The notes beneath the pieces are model-generated. The model was not told the origin of the DNA, ran no database searches, and saw only the letters and a list, made by a program, of their open reading frames with translations. Positions 16,307 through 23,690 of a stretch of 34,495 nt of DNA are shown one piece after another (the first letter of the stretch is position 1; the number at the start of each line of letters is the position of its first letter). The DNA is from Alphaproteobacteria bacterium. Its GTDB lineage: Bacteria; Pseudomonadota; Alphaproteobacteria; Rhizobiales; Hyphomicrobiaceae. Both the position numbers and the translations under genes were made by a program. The DNA is taken from the NCBI GenBank assembly GCA_022600345.1, contig JAHZKP010000127.1:1-34495 (forward strand), given 5' to 3'.

Positions 16307-16506
16307 CGAAGCCAGCCTCACGTCGCCAAGCCTGAACGCTCCATTGAACGCTGACACAAAGATAGCACCGGCGCAATCTAGTGAGGTGGATCAGAGGCAG
16401 GAATTCGCCCGGCGGATGCGGATATGCGAATTCCTGACTCAACACACCGACTGAGAAACGGAACTGCTTCCATCTAAGTCAGACAGACTCTAGCAGACCG
16501 TAAAAG

Positions 16507-17388
16507 TTACCTTTGTGCGATTTCTGCCGGCATCTTCATATTTTGGCGCGCCCCCTTCAGTTCATCCGCCCAACTGATTTCTACAACAAACTTGCTGCGC
16601 ATCGCTCGAGCGAAATCCTTGTAGCCGTTGGCGGGAATCGTAAACGCACCAAACCCGCCAATGACCTTGTCTTCATACCATTTCCGCAACGTCCTGCGTG
16701 GGCGTTGATCAGGCGGCGTCAGGGGTTTTAGCCCGGCCCCGGGCGCGCGGTAGGCCCCTTCGCCCACAAGTCTCGAGCGATCGACGATGATCGGCAGGCC
16801 GTTGATCACCGCACCGGCCTCAACGACCTGGGCGCGGGCTCTCGACAGGCTCTCAGGCTCCTCGCAATTATCAATACCGTCGCCCGATATGTCGATCACG
16901 GTCTTCAAGGGGGCAAAGGGAACGTCGCCTAGAACCGCTTCCTTGAGGTTGCGCAACATCCGCCCCATGCAGGTGTATTCACCGCTGTGGCGTGGAAGGG
17001 CTCGGATTTTCGCGGCAGCAGCAATCGCCTCCCCCTTGGAGCGGACCAGCGTCCACGGCAACGCAATTTGCGAATTGTCCGCCCAGGCAACAAGCATCAA
17101 CGAAATCGCGCCCCTTGGCCCACCAAGGATAGTATTTATCACCCCGGTATCCTCCAGCGCCGCCGCGATCCCGTCCATCTGTAACCGGAACCGTTCCTCA
17201 CTCACCGAGCCGCTGGTATCAACTGCGAGAATGAGTGCTGTATCGACCGCCTCAGATTGAATTGGCTGGGCGCGAGCGGGTAGGCATGCAATGGCCAAAA
17301 GGACGCCGGCGATCAGACAGATCCGGGCTGAAATCAATCCGCAAATAAATGTGGCGTCGACGATCAGGCTGCGTTGTCTTGAGAGCAT
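16507..17388 (-). CDS. DUF1194 von Willebrand A-like secreted protein
   Basis: About 293 aa from the chosen ATG. A hydrophobic N-terminus (ICLIAGVLLAIACLPARA) serves as signal peptide. The DUF1194 domain starts VDTALILAVDTSGSVSEERF, with the DxSxS metal-site (MIDAS) motif of von Willebrand A folds, and continues with VIDISGDGIDNCEE. It is presumably periplasmic or secreted and involved in binding; no enzymatic role is known. The start is uncertain: ATG at 17415, GTG at 17445 and TTG at 17457 are in frame and none has a good ribosome site. It stands alone. Confidence 0.8.
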   Translation of the reverse strand: MLSRQRSLIVDATFICGLISARICLIAGVLLAIACLPARAQPIQSEAVDTALILAVDTSGSVSEERFRLQMDGIAAALEDTGVINTILGGPRGAISLMLVAWADNSQIALPWTLVRSKGEAIAAAAKIRALPRHSGEYTCMGRMLRNLKEAVLGDVPFAPLKTVIDISGDGIDNCEEPESLSRARAQVVEAGAVINGLPIIVDRSRLVGEGAYRAPGAGLKPLTPPDQRPRRTLRKWYEDKVIGGFGAFTIPANGYKDFARAMRSKFVVEISWADELKGARQNMKMPAEIAQR

Positions 17389-17534
17389 GTTTTTTGATAC
17401 CGCGTGGCAATTCATGTGGACAGTTGCTGTCCCCTCATTTGCCACATCGCCAGCCAAAACGAAACGGTACGGAACCCACCAGCTCCAACATGAGCTTGCT
17501 CAATGCTGATCCCAAAAAAACGACACCGGCCAAC

Positions 17535-17640
17535 CGGATCTTGTCACCTAGCGCCAACATCGCCTTGGCGAATGTTGGGCCAAGAAGGAACCCTTCAACA
17601 CGCGTTTACGCAGTGTTGGGCCAAGCAAGAACCCTTCAAC
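17535..17640 (-). repeat. two tandem short stem-loop elements (A1, A2)
   Basis: Two copies of a roughly 45-bp element lie head to tail. The first hairpin is CCAACAT..GCC/GGC..ATGTTGG (17554-17578), the second CAACAC.GCG/CGC.GTGTTG (17596-17618). Each is followed by a version of GGCCAAGAAAGAACCC. The stems differ in sequence but stay paired. The A1 copy is preceded by ATCTTGTCACCTAGCG, as are the copies at 18041 and 18369. Confidence 0.65.
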
Positions 17641-17774
17641 ATCGACTTGCATCTGACACAAGCTTGCGACATGCCTATCCGGTCAGTTCCGCTAGTTCTG
17701 CCAAAGGCCTCGGAGTGATGCTCGCCTCAATGGCCAACGGCCGCCGGTCTTGGCAAACGTCACACCCCCTGCAA

Positions 17775-18082
17775 CGTCATGGCCGTGAAGACGGCCATCC
17801 ACGCAAGGTGCGGGAATAGCTGAGTTTTCCTTCGTTCGCAGCCTCGGAGGAGACGCCGGACTTGCTGGCCTCCAGAAGGCCTGGCGGCGGTTCCTGGAGG
17901 CTTGCATGGGTCTCCACCTTCGTGGAGATGACGTTGGTGGGAGAGGTGATTTTGGGTGGCACTTCGCGAGGGTAGTCACTGCACGATGACGCAACCCGGC
18001 TTCCTGTGATCCCGCTCAGCCGTATCTTGTCACCTAGCTTCAACACGCGTTTACGCAGTGTTGAGCCAAGAAAGAATGCTCC
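17775..18082 (-). repeat. compound intergenic repeat, unit 1
   Basis: A 262-bp B element (17775-18036) joins an A stem-loop (18041-18063). B is bounded by hairpins: ATGGCCGT/ACGGCCAT (17779-17798) at one end and TCTCCAC/GTGGAGA (17911-17928) inside. It repeats at 18103-18366 with most positions identical. Frames across it translate to a recurrent peptide that looks like translated repeat, not a gene. The region 17458-18413 contains no gene I can support. Confidence 0.7.
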
Positions 18083-18102
18083 AACACTCCCTCAACCACC
18101 TC

Positions 18103-18408
18103 CGTCATGGCCGTGAAGACGGCCATCCACGCAAGGTGCGGGAATAGCTGAGTTTTCCTTCGTTCGCAGCCTCGGAGGAGACGCCGGACTTGCTGGCATC
18201 AAGGAGGGCAGGCCGAGGTTCCTCGAGGCTTGCATGGATCCCGTCCGAACGACGGGATGACGTTGGTGGGAGAGGTGATTTTGGGTGGCACTTCGCGAGG
18301 GTAGTCACTGCACAATGACGCAACCCGGCTTCCTGTAATCCCGCTCAGCCGTATCTTGTCACCTAGCGCCAACATCGCCTTGGCGAATGTTGGGCCAAGA
18401 AAGAACCC
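18103..18408 (-). repeat. compound intergenic repeat, unit 2
   Basis: The second B element (18103-18366) and its A stem-loop (18369-18393) directly follow unit 1. Its internal hairpin is ATCCCGTC/GACGGGAT (18238-18258): it differs in sequence from the matching hairpin of unit 1 but still pairs. The terminal hairpin ATGGCCGT/ACGGCCAT (18107-18126) is unchanged. The design resembles the intergenic repeats whose ends read 'GTCATCCCG...' and '...GGCCATGACG' in many proteobacteria. Confidence 0.7.
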
Positions 18409-18413
18409 CCTCC

Positions 18414-18683
18414 TTACCTGCCCAGCTTTGCAGCGCGGCGGCGAACTTTTCTTTTCGAAACGTAGCCAGCCTTGACCAACGCGTTGACGCAGGTGCGCGA
18501 CAACTTCGAACCGTTGCGGCGCATGCAGCGCTTGACGCCAGGCGAACCTGGAGCATGCGAAGAGCAGTAGGAGAAGTAGTCGCCCATGCAGGCGCGCTTG
18601 ACGGCCGGGGAAACGGCGGACGCCTGGGTCGTGGAAACTGCGATGACGGCCAGGGTCACGGCGGCGATGAGGGTGGTGTTCAT
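18414..18683 (-). CDS. small secreted Cys-rich repeat protein
   Basis: An 89-aa protein with a signal peptide (MNTTLIAAVTLAVIAVSTTQ, cleaving near ASA). The mature part has the pattern RACMGDYFSYC...VKRCMRRNGSKLSRTC, resembling the Cys-rich repeats of the GLG1/ESL1 type found in small alphaproteobacterial exported proteins, with two probable disulfides. The C-terminus is strongly basic (KRKVRRRAAKLGR). GGGAG lies 8 bases before the ATG; 37 codons of open frame upstream look non-coding. The stop is 6 bases from the neighbouring repeat element. Function is unknown. Confidence 0.75.
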   Translation of the reverse strand: MNTTLIAAVTLAVIAVSTTQASAVSPAVKRACMGDYFSYCSSHAPGSPGVKRCMRRNGSKLSRTCVNALVKAGYVSKRKVRRRAAKLGR

Positions 18684-18921
18684 TGTCTTGGCTCCCAAGG
18701 TCGAATTTGAGTTGCGTTGTCGGCGGTTGATGTCTCGCCGTCTGTTGAACCCAATATGCGCCCGAAGCCCCCATGACGCTGTTACAGCGGTCACAGGTCC
18801 TAGATTTTATTGATAGAATCGAAAAACCGACCCCTTACGCATACACTCACCGGGGATGATCGCAGGAAAGTTATTAGCAAACGATTAAGATTAATAACCC
18901 CCACGCCGATATCCAGTTCGG

Positions 18922-18959
18922 CAAAAAAAATGGGCAGCGGAGGGGGGGATCCGCTGCCC
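18922..18959 (-). terminator. rho-independent terminator of the sulfur operon
   Basis: The perfect 10-bp stem GGGCAGCGGA/TCCGCTGCCC (18932-18941 with 18950-18959) is followed on the minus strand by A and eight T's (18931-18923). It lies about 90 bases past the cysH stop. The interval 18684-19048 otherwise shows nothing I can support. Confidence 0.9.
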
Positions 18960-19048
18960 TGCGTCTGGGGTGCTTGTTGAGGGGCAGGCATGCGCCTCAG
19001 ACGCTACGGCCCACCCGCTAAGAGCAGGCGGACGACGAAAAATTCCGG

Positions 19049-20185
19049 TCAGGCAACTTCCAGTTCGCGAGGGCGATTGTGCAGCCCGCACTCCTTGCCG
19101 TCTTCGTTTTCCCACCACCAGCGCCCGGCACGTAAATCTTCACCGGGAGCGACGGCTCGTGTGCACGGCTGACAACCGATCGACGCAAATCCTTCTGCAT
19201 GCAGCGGATTGACAGGAATGTTGTTGGCGCGAATGTAGGCTTCCAGATCGGCTTCCGACCAATCCGCCAGCGGGTTGATCTTGTAGAGGTCGGGGTTCAC
19301 GTTCCAGCTTGCAAACGGCACGTTCGCCCGTCCCGCCGACTGTTCTCTGCGCAATCCGGTGATCCACGCCGCAGCACCCTTGAGTGCCCGGTTGAGCGGA
19401 ATAACCTTGCGCACCTCACAGCACCTTTTGCGTGCTTCTACCGATGTCCTAAAGCCGAACTCACCGTCCCGCGCAATCAATTCCTCAATGTCCTTGGCCT
19501 CAGGTTCCATCACCTGGATCTTGATGCCGAAGTGCTCCTCGGTGGCTTTCAGGGTTTTAAGGGTTTCGGGAAAATGCCGGCCCGTATCGAGCGTGAAGAC
19601 ATCAACTTCTACGCCAGACGCCACGATCGCATGCAGAACGGCCTGATCTTCTTTTCCAAGGCTCGTCGAGAACGCGAGGCGTCCGGGAACACTTTCGGCA
19701 ACTATGCCAATTCGATAGGCCAGAGAAGCTGTCGCCGAAAGGCTTTCTCCCAACCCGGCTGCAGCCTTCTGTTTGCGCTGCCGCAGTGATGCTTCACGCC
19801 GCAACTCGAGAGGATTGCGCTGAGCCCGCTGGTAGGCGCCGCTATAACTCGCCAACGCATCGCTCCAATGCTTGTCACCGCGCCCACCGGTCAATTCGAC
19901 GGTATCGAACCCAGAGCGAAGCAAATGCAGCGCCTGATCGGGAATGACATGGCCGGTCGCGCGAATTTCACCGCGAAATCCATGTTCACTGCGCAATAGC
20001 CGCGCAACCGAGAAGCCCCGGCCGTCGCTGAATTTTGCAAACGGAACCGAAATCGCATCGCCATTGAGAACCGCATCGACAATGACAGCCGTTCGCTCCT
20101 GCGGCGTCGCCGCAACGTCGACTTCGATTGCATTCCTCACAGCTCCAATGCTGCGCGTTGCCGTTTTAAGATCAACGAGTGCCAT
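19049..20185 (-). CDS. cysH: DUF934-CysH fusion, adenylylsulfate reductase
   Basis: A 378-aa two-domain protein. Residues 17-100 match DUF934, normally a separate small protein of the sulfite reduction operon (SVPFAKFSDGRGFSVARLLR, GHVIPDQALHLLRSGFD). Residues 150-375 are a PAPS/APS reductase: nucleotide loop STSLGKEDQ, LDTGRHFPET, KRCCEVRK (C255, C256), GCQPC (C338, C341) and catalytic ECGLH (C366). The two cysteine pairs bind a [4Fe-4S] cluster and mark an APS-using enzyme that makes sulfite. The ATG has GAGG 6 bases upstream and overlaps the end of cysI by 14 bases. It is the last gene of the operon, before the terminator. The fusion is well supported because no stop or start separates the domains. 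Confidence 0.9.
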   Translation of the reverse strand: MALVDLKTATRSIGAVRNAIEVDVAATPQERTAVIVDAVLNGDAISVPFAKFSDGRGFSVARLLRSEHGFRGEIRATGHVIPDQALHLLRSGFDTVELTGGRGDKHWSDALASYSGAYQRAQRNPLELRREASLRQRKQKAAAGLGESLSATASLAYRIGIVAESVPGRLAFSTSLGKEDQAVLHAIVASGVEVDVFTLDTGRHFPETLKTLKATEEHFGIKIQVMEPEAKDIEELIARDGEFGFRTSVEARKRCCEVRKVIPLNRALKGAAAWITGLRREQSAGRANVPFASWNVNPDLYKINPLADWSEADLEAYIRANNIPVNPLHAEGFASIGCQPCTRAVAPGEDLRAGRWWWENEDGKECGLHNRPRELEVA

Positions 20186-21827
20186 ACAGTGCCTCTTTAA
20201 ATGGATCGGCGCCAATACGCTTATAGGTTGTCAGGAACGCTTCACCGTCCTGGCGCTTGGCCAGATAGGTTTCCACGATGTTTTCGATCGCGTCGGTTAT
20301 GTCTTCGGCGGGAAAGCTGGGCCCCAGGATTGAACCCACGGAAGCATCATCGCCAGGCGAACCGCCAAGCGTGATCTGGTAGTGCTCCGTGCCTTTCTTA
20401 TCGACGCCCAGAATACCGATGTGACCGGCATGGTGGTGGCCGCAGGCATTGATGCATCCCGATATATTGAGCCGCAGTTCGCCGATGTCTTCGGCACGCT
20501 TGGGATCGGAAAAGCGCTCGGTGATGTCTTGGGCAACGGGAATCGCCCGCGCGTTGGCAAGGTTGCAGTAATCGAGCCCCGGGCACGCGATGATGTCCGT
20601 GATCAGATCCGTATTGCCCTCGACCAGTCCGGCCGATTTGAGATCCGAATAAAGGTCGTGCAAATCGACCCGCGCAACGTGAGGCAGAATCACGTTCTGC
20701 GAATACGTTACGCGAACCTCGCCACGGCTGTAACGCTCGGCGGCATCCGCCACCTGTTCCATTTCCGTCGCCGAAGCATCGCCAGGCGGCCTGCCCGGCT
20801 CCTTGAATGCCACCGAAACAATCGCGTATTGCGGATTGCGATGCTGGCTGACGTTGTGGCGAACCCAGCGGTCGAAACCGGCATCCTTAGCCCGTGCCTT
20901 CGAAAACGCCGCCTCATCCACACGCATGTTGGGAAGCTTAGGCGCAGCGAAGTGGGCGCGGATACGCTCGACTTCCTCGGCGGGAAAATCGATCCCCTCT
21001 GACTGAATGCGCTTCCATTCGGCTTCCACCTGATCGCGGTAGGCATCCACCCCGATGGCATTCACCAGGATCTTGATACGCGCCTTATACATGTTGTCGC
21101 GACGGCCATGCATGTTGTAGACGCGCAGCATCGCCTCCAGATACGACAACAATTGCCCCGGCTCCAGGAAGTCCTTGACCTCTTGGGCGACATACGGCGT
21201 ACGGCCCTGACCGCCACCGGCATAAATGCGGAAGCCCTTGGTGCCGCCCGGCCCACCGACCATGCGGATACCGATGTCATGGAACGCGATTGCCGCCCGG
21301 TCCTCCAATGCACCCGTGATCGCGAACTTGAACTTGCGCGGCAGGAACGAGAACTCCGGATGGTTGGTCGACCATTGCCGAATGATTTCCGCCCACACCC
21401 GTGGGTCCTCGATCTCATCGGCCGCAGCCCCCGCCAGGGGATCAGCCGTGACGTTGCGAATGCAGTTGCCGCTCGTTTGAATGGCGTGCATGTCGACTTC
21501 GGCCAACGCTTCCAGGATATCGGGAACGTCGGTGAGCTTGATCCAGTTGAACTGGATATTCTGGCGCGTCGTCCAGTGCCCGAACCCTTTATCCCAACGC
21601 CGCGCGATCATCCCAAGTTGGCGCAATTGCCGCGATGACAGCACGCCATAAGGAATGGCGACCCGCAGCATGTAGGCATGCAATTGCAGATAAAGACCGT
21701 TCATCAACCGCAGCGGTTTGAACTCGTCTTCGCTCAGATCACCGGCGAGGCGGCGCGCGACCTGACCGCGAAAATCACGGTTGCGGTCGGCTAGAAAATC
21801 ACGGTCGAATTCATCGTAGCGATACAT
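20172..21827 (-). CDS. cysI: sulfite reductase hemoprotein (CysI-type)
   Basis: A 551-aa siroheme-[4Fe-4S] reductase that reduces sulfite to sulfide. Cluster ligands are visible as CPGLDYC (C415, C421) and SGCINACGHHH (C458, C462). Other family blocks include GHWTTRQNIQFNWI, TSGNCIRNVT and MVGGPGGTKGFRIYAGGGQG. Nitrite reductase is an alternative by sequence, but the CobA, DUF2849 and CysH neighbours point to sulfite. Its ATG shares one base with the DUF2849 stop (TAATG), showing translational coupling. No CysJ flavoprotein is present; the upstream ferredoxin may donate electrons. Confidence 0.9.
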   Translation of the reverse strand: MYRYDEFDRDFLADRNRDFRGQVARRLAGDLSEDEFKPLRLMNGLYLQLHAYMLRVAIPYGVLSSRQLRQLGMIARRWDKGFGHWTTRQNIQFNWIKLTDVPDILEALAEVDMHAIQTSGNCIRNVTADPLAGAAADEIEDPRVWAEIIRQWSTNHPEFSFLPRKFKFAITGALEDRAAIAFHDIGIRMVGGPGGTKGFRIYAGGGQGRTPYVAQEVKDFLEPGQLLSYLEAMLRVYNMHGRRDNMYKARIKILVNAIGVDAYRDQVEAEWKRIQSEGIDFPAEEVERIRAHFAAPKLPNMRVDEAAFSKARAKDAGFDRWVRHNVSQHRNPQYAIVSVAFKEPGRPPGDASATEMEQVADAAERYSRGEVRVTYSQNVILPHVARVDLHDLYSDLKSAGLVEGNTDLITDIIACPGLDYCNLANARAIPVAQDITERFSDPKRAEDIGELRLNISGCINACGHHHAGHIGILGVDKKGTEHYQITLGGSPGDDASVGSILGPSFPAEDITDAIENIVETYLAKRQDGEAFLTTYKRIGADPFKEALYGTR

Positions 21828-22114
21828 TAGTTGGCCTCGCTGACTGGCTTGATTGTTGGCCGGTGTGCGGCGCGAATCCGCTCGCGAACGGACTTCGCAC
21901 GCGGCTTGCCGGCGTCAATCTCAACGTCCATCGGATAAGCACCGACAATGATCTGGTCCTTGGCGGACTGTGCCGCCATGGCTTCCAGCACCGCGATGCC
22001 GTCCTTGTCTTCAGCAACACCCGCCGAAGCCAGATCCCGCAACCAGTTGCCGTCGCGTCCCAGGTAAACCACCAGGCCGTCGCTCAATCGATTGGCTGTG
22101 AAAACGTTAGGCAT
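21827..22114 (-). CDS. DUF2849 protein of the sulfite reduction operon
   Basis: A 95-aa protein beginning MPNVFTANRLSDGLVVYLGR, the typical start of DUF2849. This family is found almost only between cobA/cysG and cysI in alphaproteobacteria. Its biochemical role is unknown; it may assist sulfite reductase. The ATG has GGGAG 7 bases upstream and overlaps the cobA stop by 8 bases. An open frame upstream runs inside cobA and is not used. Confidence 0.85.
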   Translation of the reverse strand: MPNVFTANRLSDGLVVYLGRDGNWLRDLASAGVAEDKDGIAVLEAMAAQSAKDQIIVGAYPMDVEIDAGKPRAKSVRERIRAAHRPTIKPVSEAN

Positions 22115-22967
22115 ATTCAAGCTCCCGTTCAGGTGAGGCAGTGCGGCGAGCCGCTTCAACAATGTCAAGCTGTCCCTCGACTGGAAGCCCGGCAACCCGT
22201 CCGACCAACAAAATTGCAGGTGCAGTCAGCGCGAGCGATTTAGGCCGCCGTGCCAGGTCGCCGACGGTCGCGCGAACGCGGCGCTCGCAATCCCGGCTGG
22301 CGTTTTCGATGGCCAGGACCGGCGTTGATTCATCCCATCCCGCAGCAAGCAATTCGCGACCCAGCGCACCGGCGGTCTTCACGCCCATGTAGACGGCAAG
22401 CGTGTGCTGGCCATCGTTCAGCGCTCTCAGGTCGATATGCGTAAACTCCGGCAAACCATGCCCAGGGCCGGCGCCCGACAGGAACGTCACGGTGCGCGAA
22501 AGATCCCGGTGCGTCAGTGGAATTTGCGTCGAGGACGCCGCCGCCACAGCCGCCGTGATACCTGGCACGACATCGACTTTGATGCCCGCCGAACGCAACA
22601 ATGCGACTTCTTCGCCGCCACGGCCGAAGACAAATGGATCCCCGCCCTTGAGGCGAACGACTGTCTGCCCACCCCTGGCATGCTCTAAAATCAGCTTGTG
22701 AATATCAGCCTGCTTCCAGCTCACCTGCCCGCCACGCTTGCCTACGTGGATCATGGTGACACCCGCACGCGCATATTCCAGCACCTGCCTGTCGACCAGG
22801 TCGTCGTACAAAATGACGTCTGCCGACTCGATCGCGCGGACCGCCTTGATGGTCAGCAATTCCGGATCGCCCGGGCCTGCGCCCACCAACACGACACGGG
22901 CGCCGTCAACTGGCAAATGAGCCTCAAGACCGGCCGTCAGGAAATCCATTCTTGGATCGTGTTTCAT
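22107..22967 (-). CDS. cobA: uroporphyrinogen-III C-methyltransferase
   Basis: A 286-aa SAM-dependent enzyme that methylates uroporphyrinogen III twice to precorrin-2, the first step toward siroheme for the neighbouring CysI. Visible motifs: VVLVGAGPGDPELLTIKAVR at residue 25 onward, YDDLVD, VGKRGG, VVRLKGGDPFVFGRGGEE and VVPGITAAVAAA. It is the single-domain type, without the CysG oxidase/ferrochelatase half, so siroheme completion must come from elsewhere. The ATG has GGGG 7 bases upstream and is 4 bases past the ferredoxin stop; a second ATG six codons later is possible. Confidence 0.9.
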   Translation of the reverse strand: MKHDPRMDFLTAGLEAHLPVDGARVVLVGAGPGDPELLTIKAVRAIESADVILYDDLVDRQVLEYARAGVTMIHVGKRGGQVSWKQADIHKLILEHARGGQTVVRLKGGDPFVFGRGGEEVALLRSAGIKVDVVPGITAAVAAASSTQIPLTHRDLSRTVTFLSGAGPGHGLPEFTHIDLRALNDGQHTLAVYMGVKTAGALGRELLAAGWDESTPVLAIENASRDCERRVRATVGDLARRPKSLALTAPAILLVGRVAGLPVEGQLDIVEAARRTASPERELEYA

Positions 22968-22971
22968 ATCT

Positions 22972-23322
22972 CTACCCCGCCAGCGCATATTCAACAGGAG
23001 CAAGGCTGTCTTCAGCCAGCTTCACGACTAGGCCGTCGATGGCCGCATCGGTCAAAAGCTGACACGACAACCGCGAGGAATCGTCCGCGCCCATGATTTC
23101 GTCGAGCTTGTCCAGCTCTTCATCCAGCGGCGCGATCACCTTCGACACCCACTCGTCTGGAAGACGCACATGGCACGTCGCACATGCGCACGCCCCACCG
23201 CACTCAGCCTTGATCGGCAGGCCGTAGTCGCGAATGACTTCCATCACGCGATAACCCTCCGGAGCCTCCAACGTGTGCCGGGTGCCATCGGGAAGGTCGA
23301 CGTGAATGTGGATAGTCGTCAT
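22972..23322 (-). CDS. [2Fe-2S] ferredoxin, adrenodoxin type
   Basis: A 116-aa ferredoxin. Ligands fit C41-x5-C47-x2-C50 (AECGGACACATCHVR) plus C87 (LSCQLL), the adrenodoxin/Fdx pattern; C45 inside the loop is an extra cysteine. It is first in the operon with cobA, DUF2849, cysI and cysH and is a likely electron donor for sulfite or APS reduction, as no flavoprotein subunit is encoded. GGAG is 11 bases before the ATG. The open frame upstream (to 23451) includes the candidate operator and is unlikely to be translated. Confidence 0.9.
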   Translation of the reverse strand: MTTIHIHVDLPDGTRHTLEAPEGYRVMEVIRDYGLPIKAECGGACACATCHVRLPDEWVSKVIAPLDEELDKLDEIMGADDSSRLSCQLLTDAAIDGLVVKLAEDSLAPVEYALAG

Positions 23323-23431
23323 CTCGCAATCATCTCCGTACGCGTGCAGCTCGCTTGTGCGCCGCATCATTTTGCATAGGGGAATAGATAGCGAAATTTT
23401 TTGCTCAGATACAGTAACAATTCGGCTATAA

Positions 23432-23449
23432 GTGGAAAAATGTTTCCAC
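23432..23449 (-). promoter_or_regulatory. perfect inverted repeat upstream of the sulfur operon
   Basis: GTGGAAA-AATG-TTTCCAC is a perfect 7-bp inverted repeat 110-127 bases upstream of the ferredoxin start, next to TTATAG on the minus strand. It is a candidate operator for the sulfur assimilation operon. The regulator is not identified. Confidence 0.4.
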
Positions 23450-23561
23450 ATCAGGTCGCTTTAGAAATCCTGACCTCACCACACCTTGATGCGGGAACGA
23501 GCATGCCGCCGCCCTGCCGCAACCAGGAACGCCGTTCCAGACCTTGAAATCGAGCGGTGGT

Positions 23562-23690
23562 TTACAACGCAAGCCGGATCACAAATGCGACAACCATCAA
23601 GGCCGCAACGCTGACAGCCCACAGGCCGGCAAACCAGGCCAATCGCACCAAAAACGACCGACGGCCTGGATCTGTGGGCTCATTATTCAA
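23562..23690 (-). CDS. DUF2474 small subunit of bd-type oxidase
   Basis: A 42-aa membrane protein with a basic N-terminus (PGRRSFLVR) and one hydrophobic segment (LAWFAGLWAVSVAALMVVAF, then VIRLAL). This is the form of the DUF2474/CydX-like subunits that accompany CydAB. The start is TTG, which overlaps the cydB stop (TTGA), with AGGG 6 bases upstream inside the end of cydB. It is too short for usual ORF cut-offs and uses a rare start codon, so it is easily missed. It probably stabilises the oxidase in the membrane. Confidence 0.8.
   Translation of the reverse strand: MNNEPTDPGRRSFLVRLAWFAGLWAVSVAALMVVAFVIRLAL

Noticed and set aside
17692-18323. Similar minus-strand frames translating the 262-bp repeats
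   Set aside because: The similarity comes from the DNA repeat with hairpin ends; the peptides have no start context or domain and look like translated intergenic repeat.
17535-18408. CRISPR array
   Set aside because: Repeat units are unequal in length, differ in stem sequence and lack regular spacers; no cas genes are nearby.
20398-21418. Arg-rich frames antisense or shifted within cysI
   Set aside because: They are shadow frames of a well-supported gene with complete cofactor motifs.
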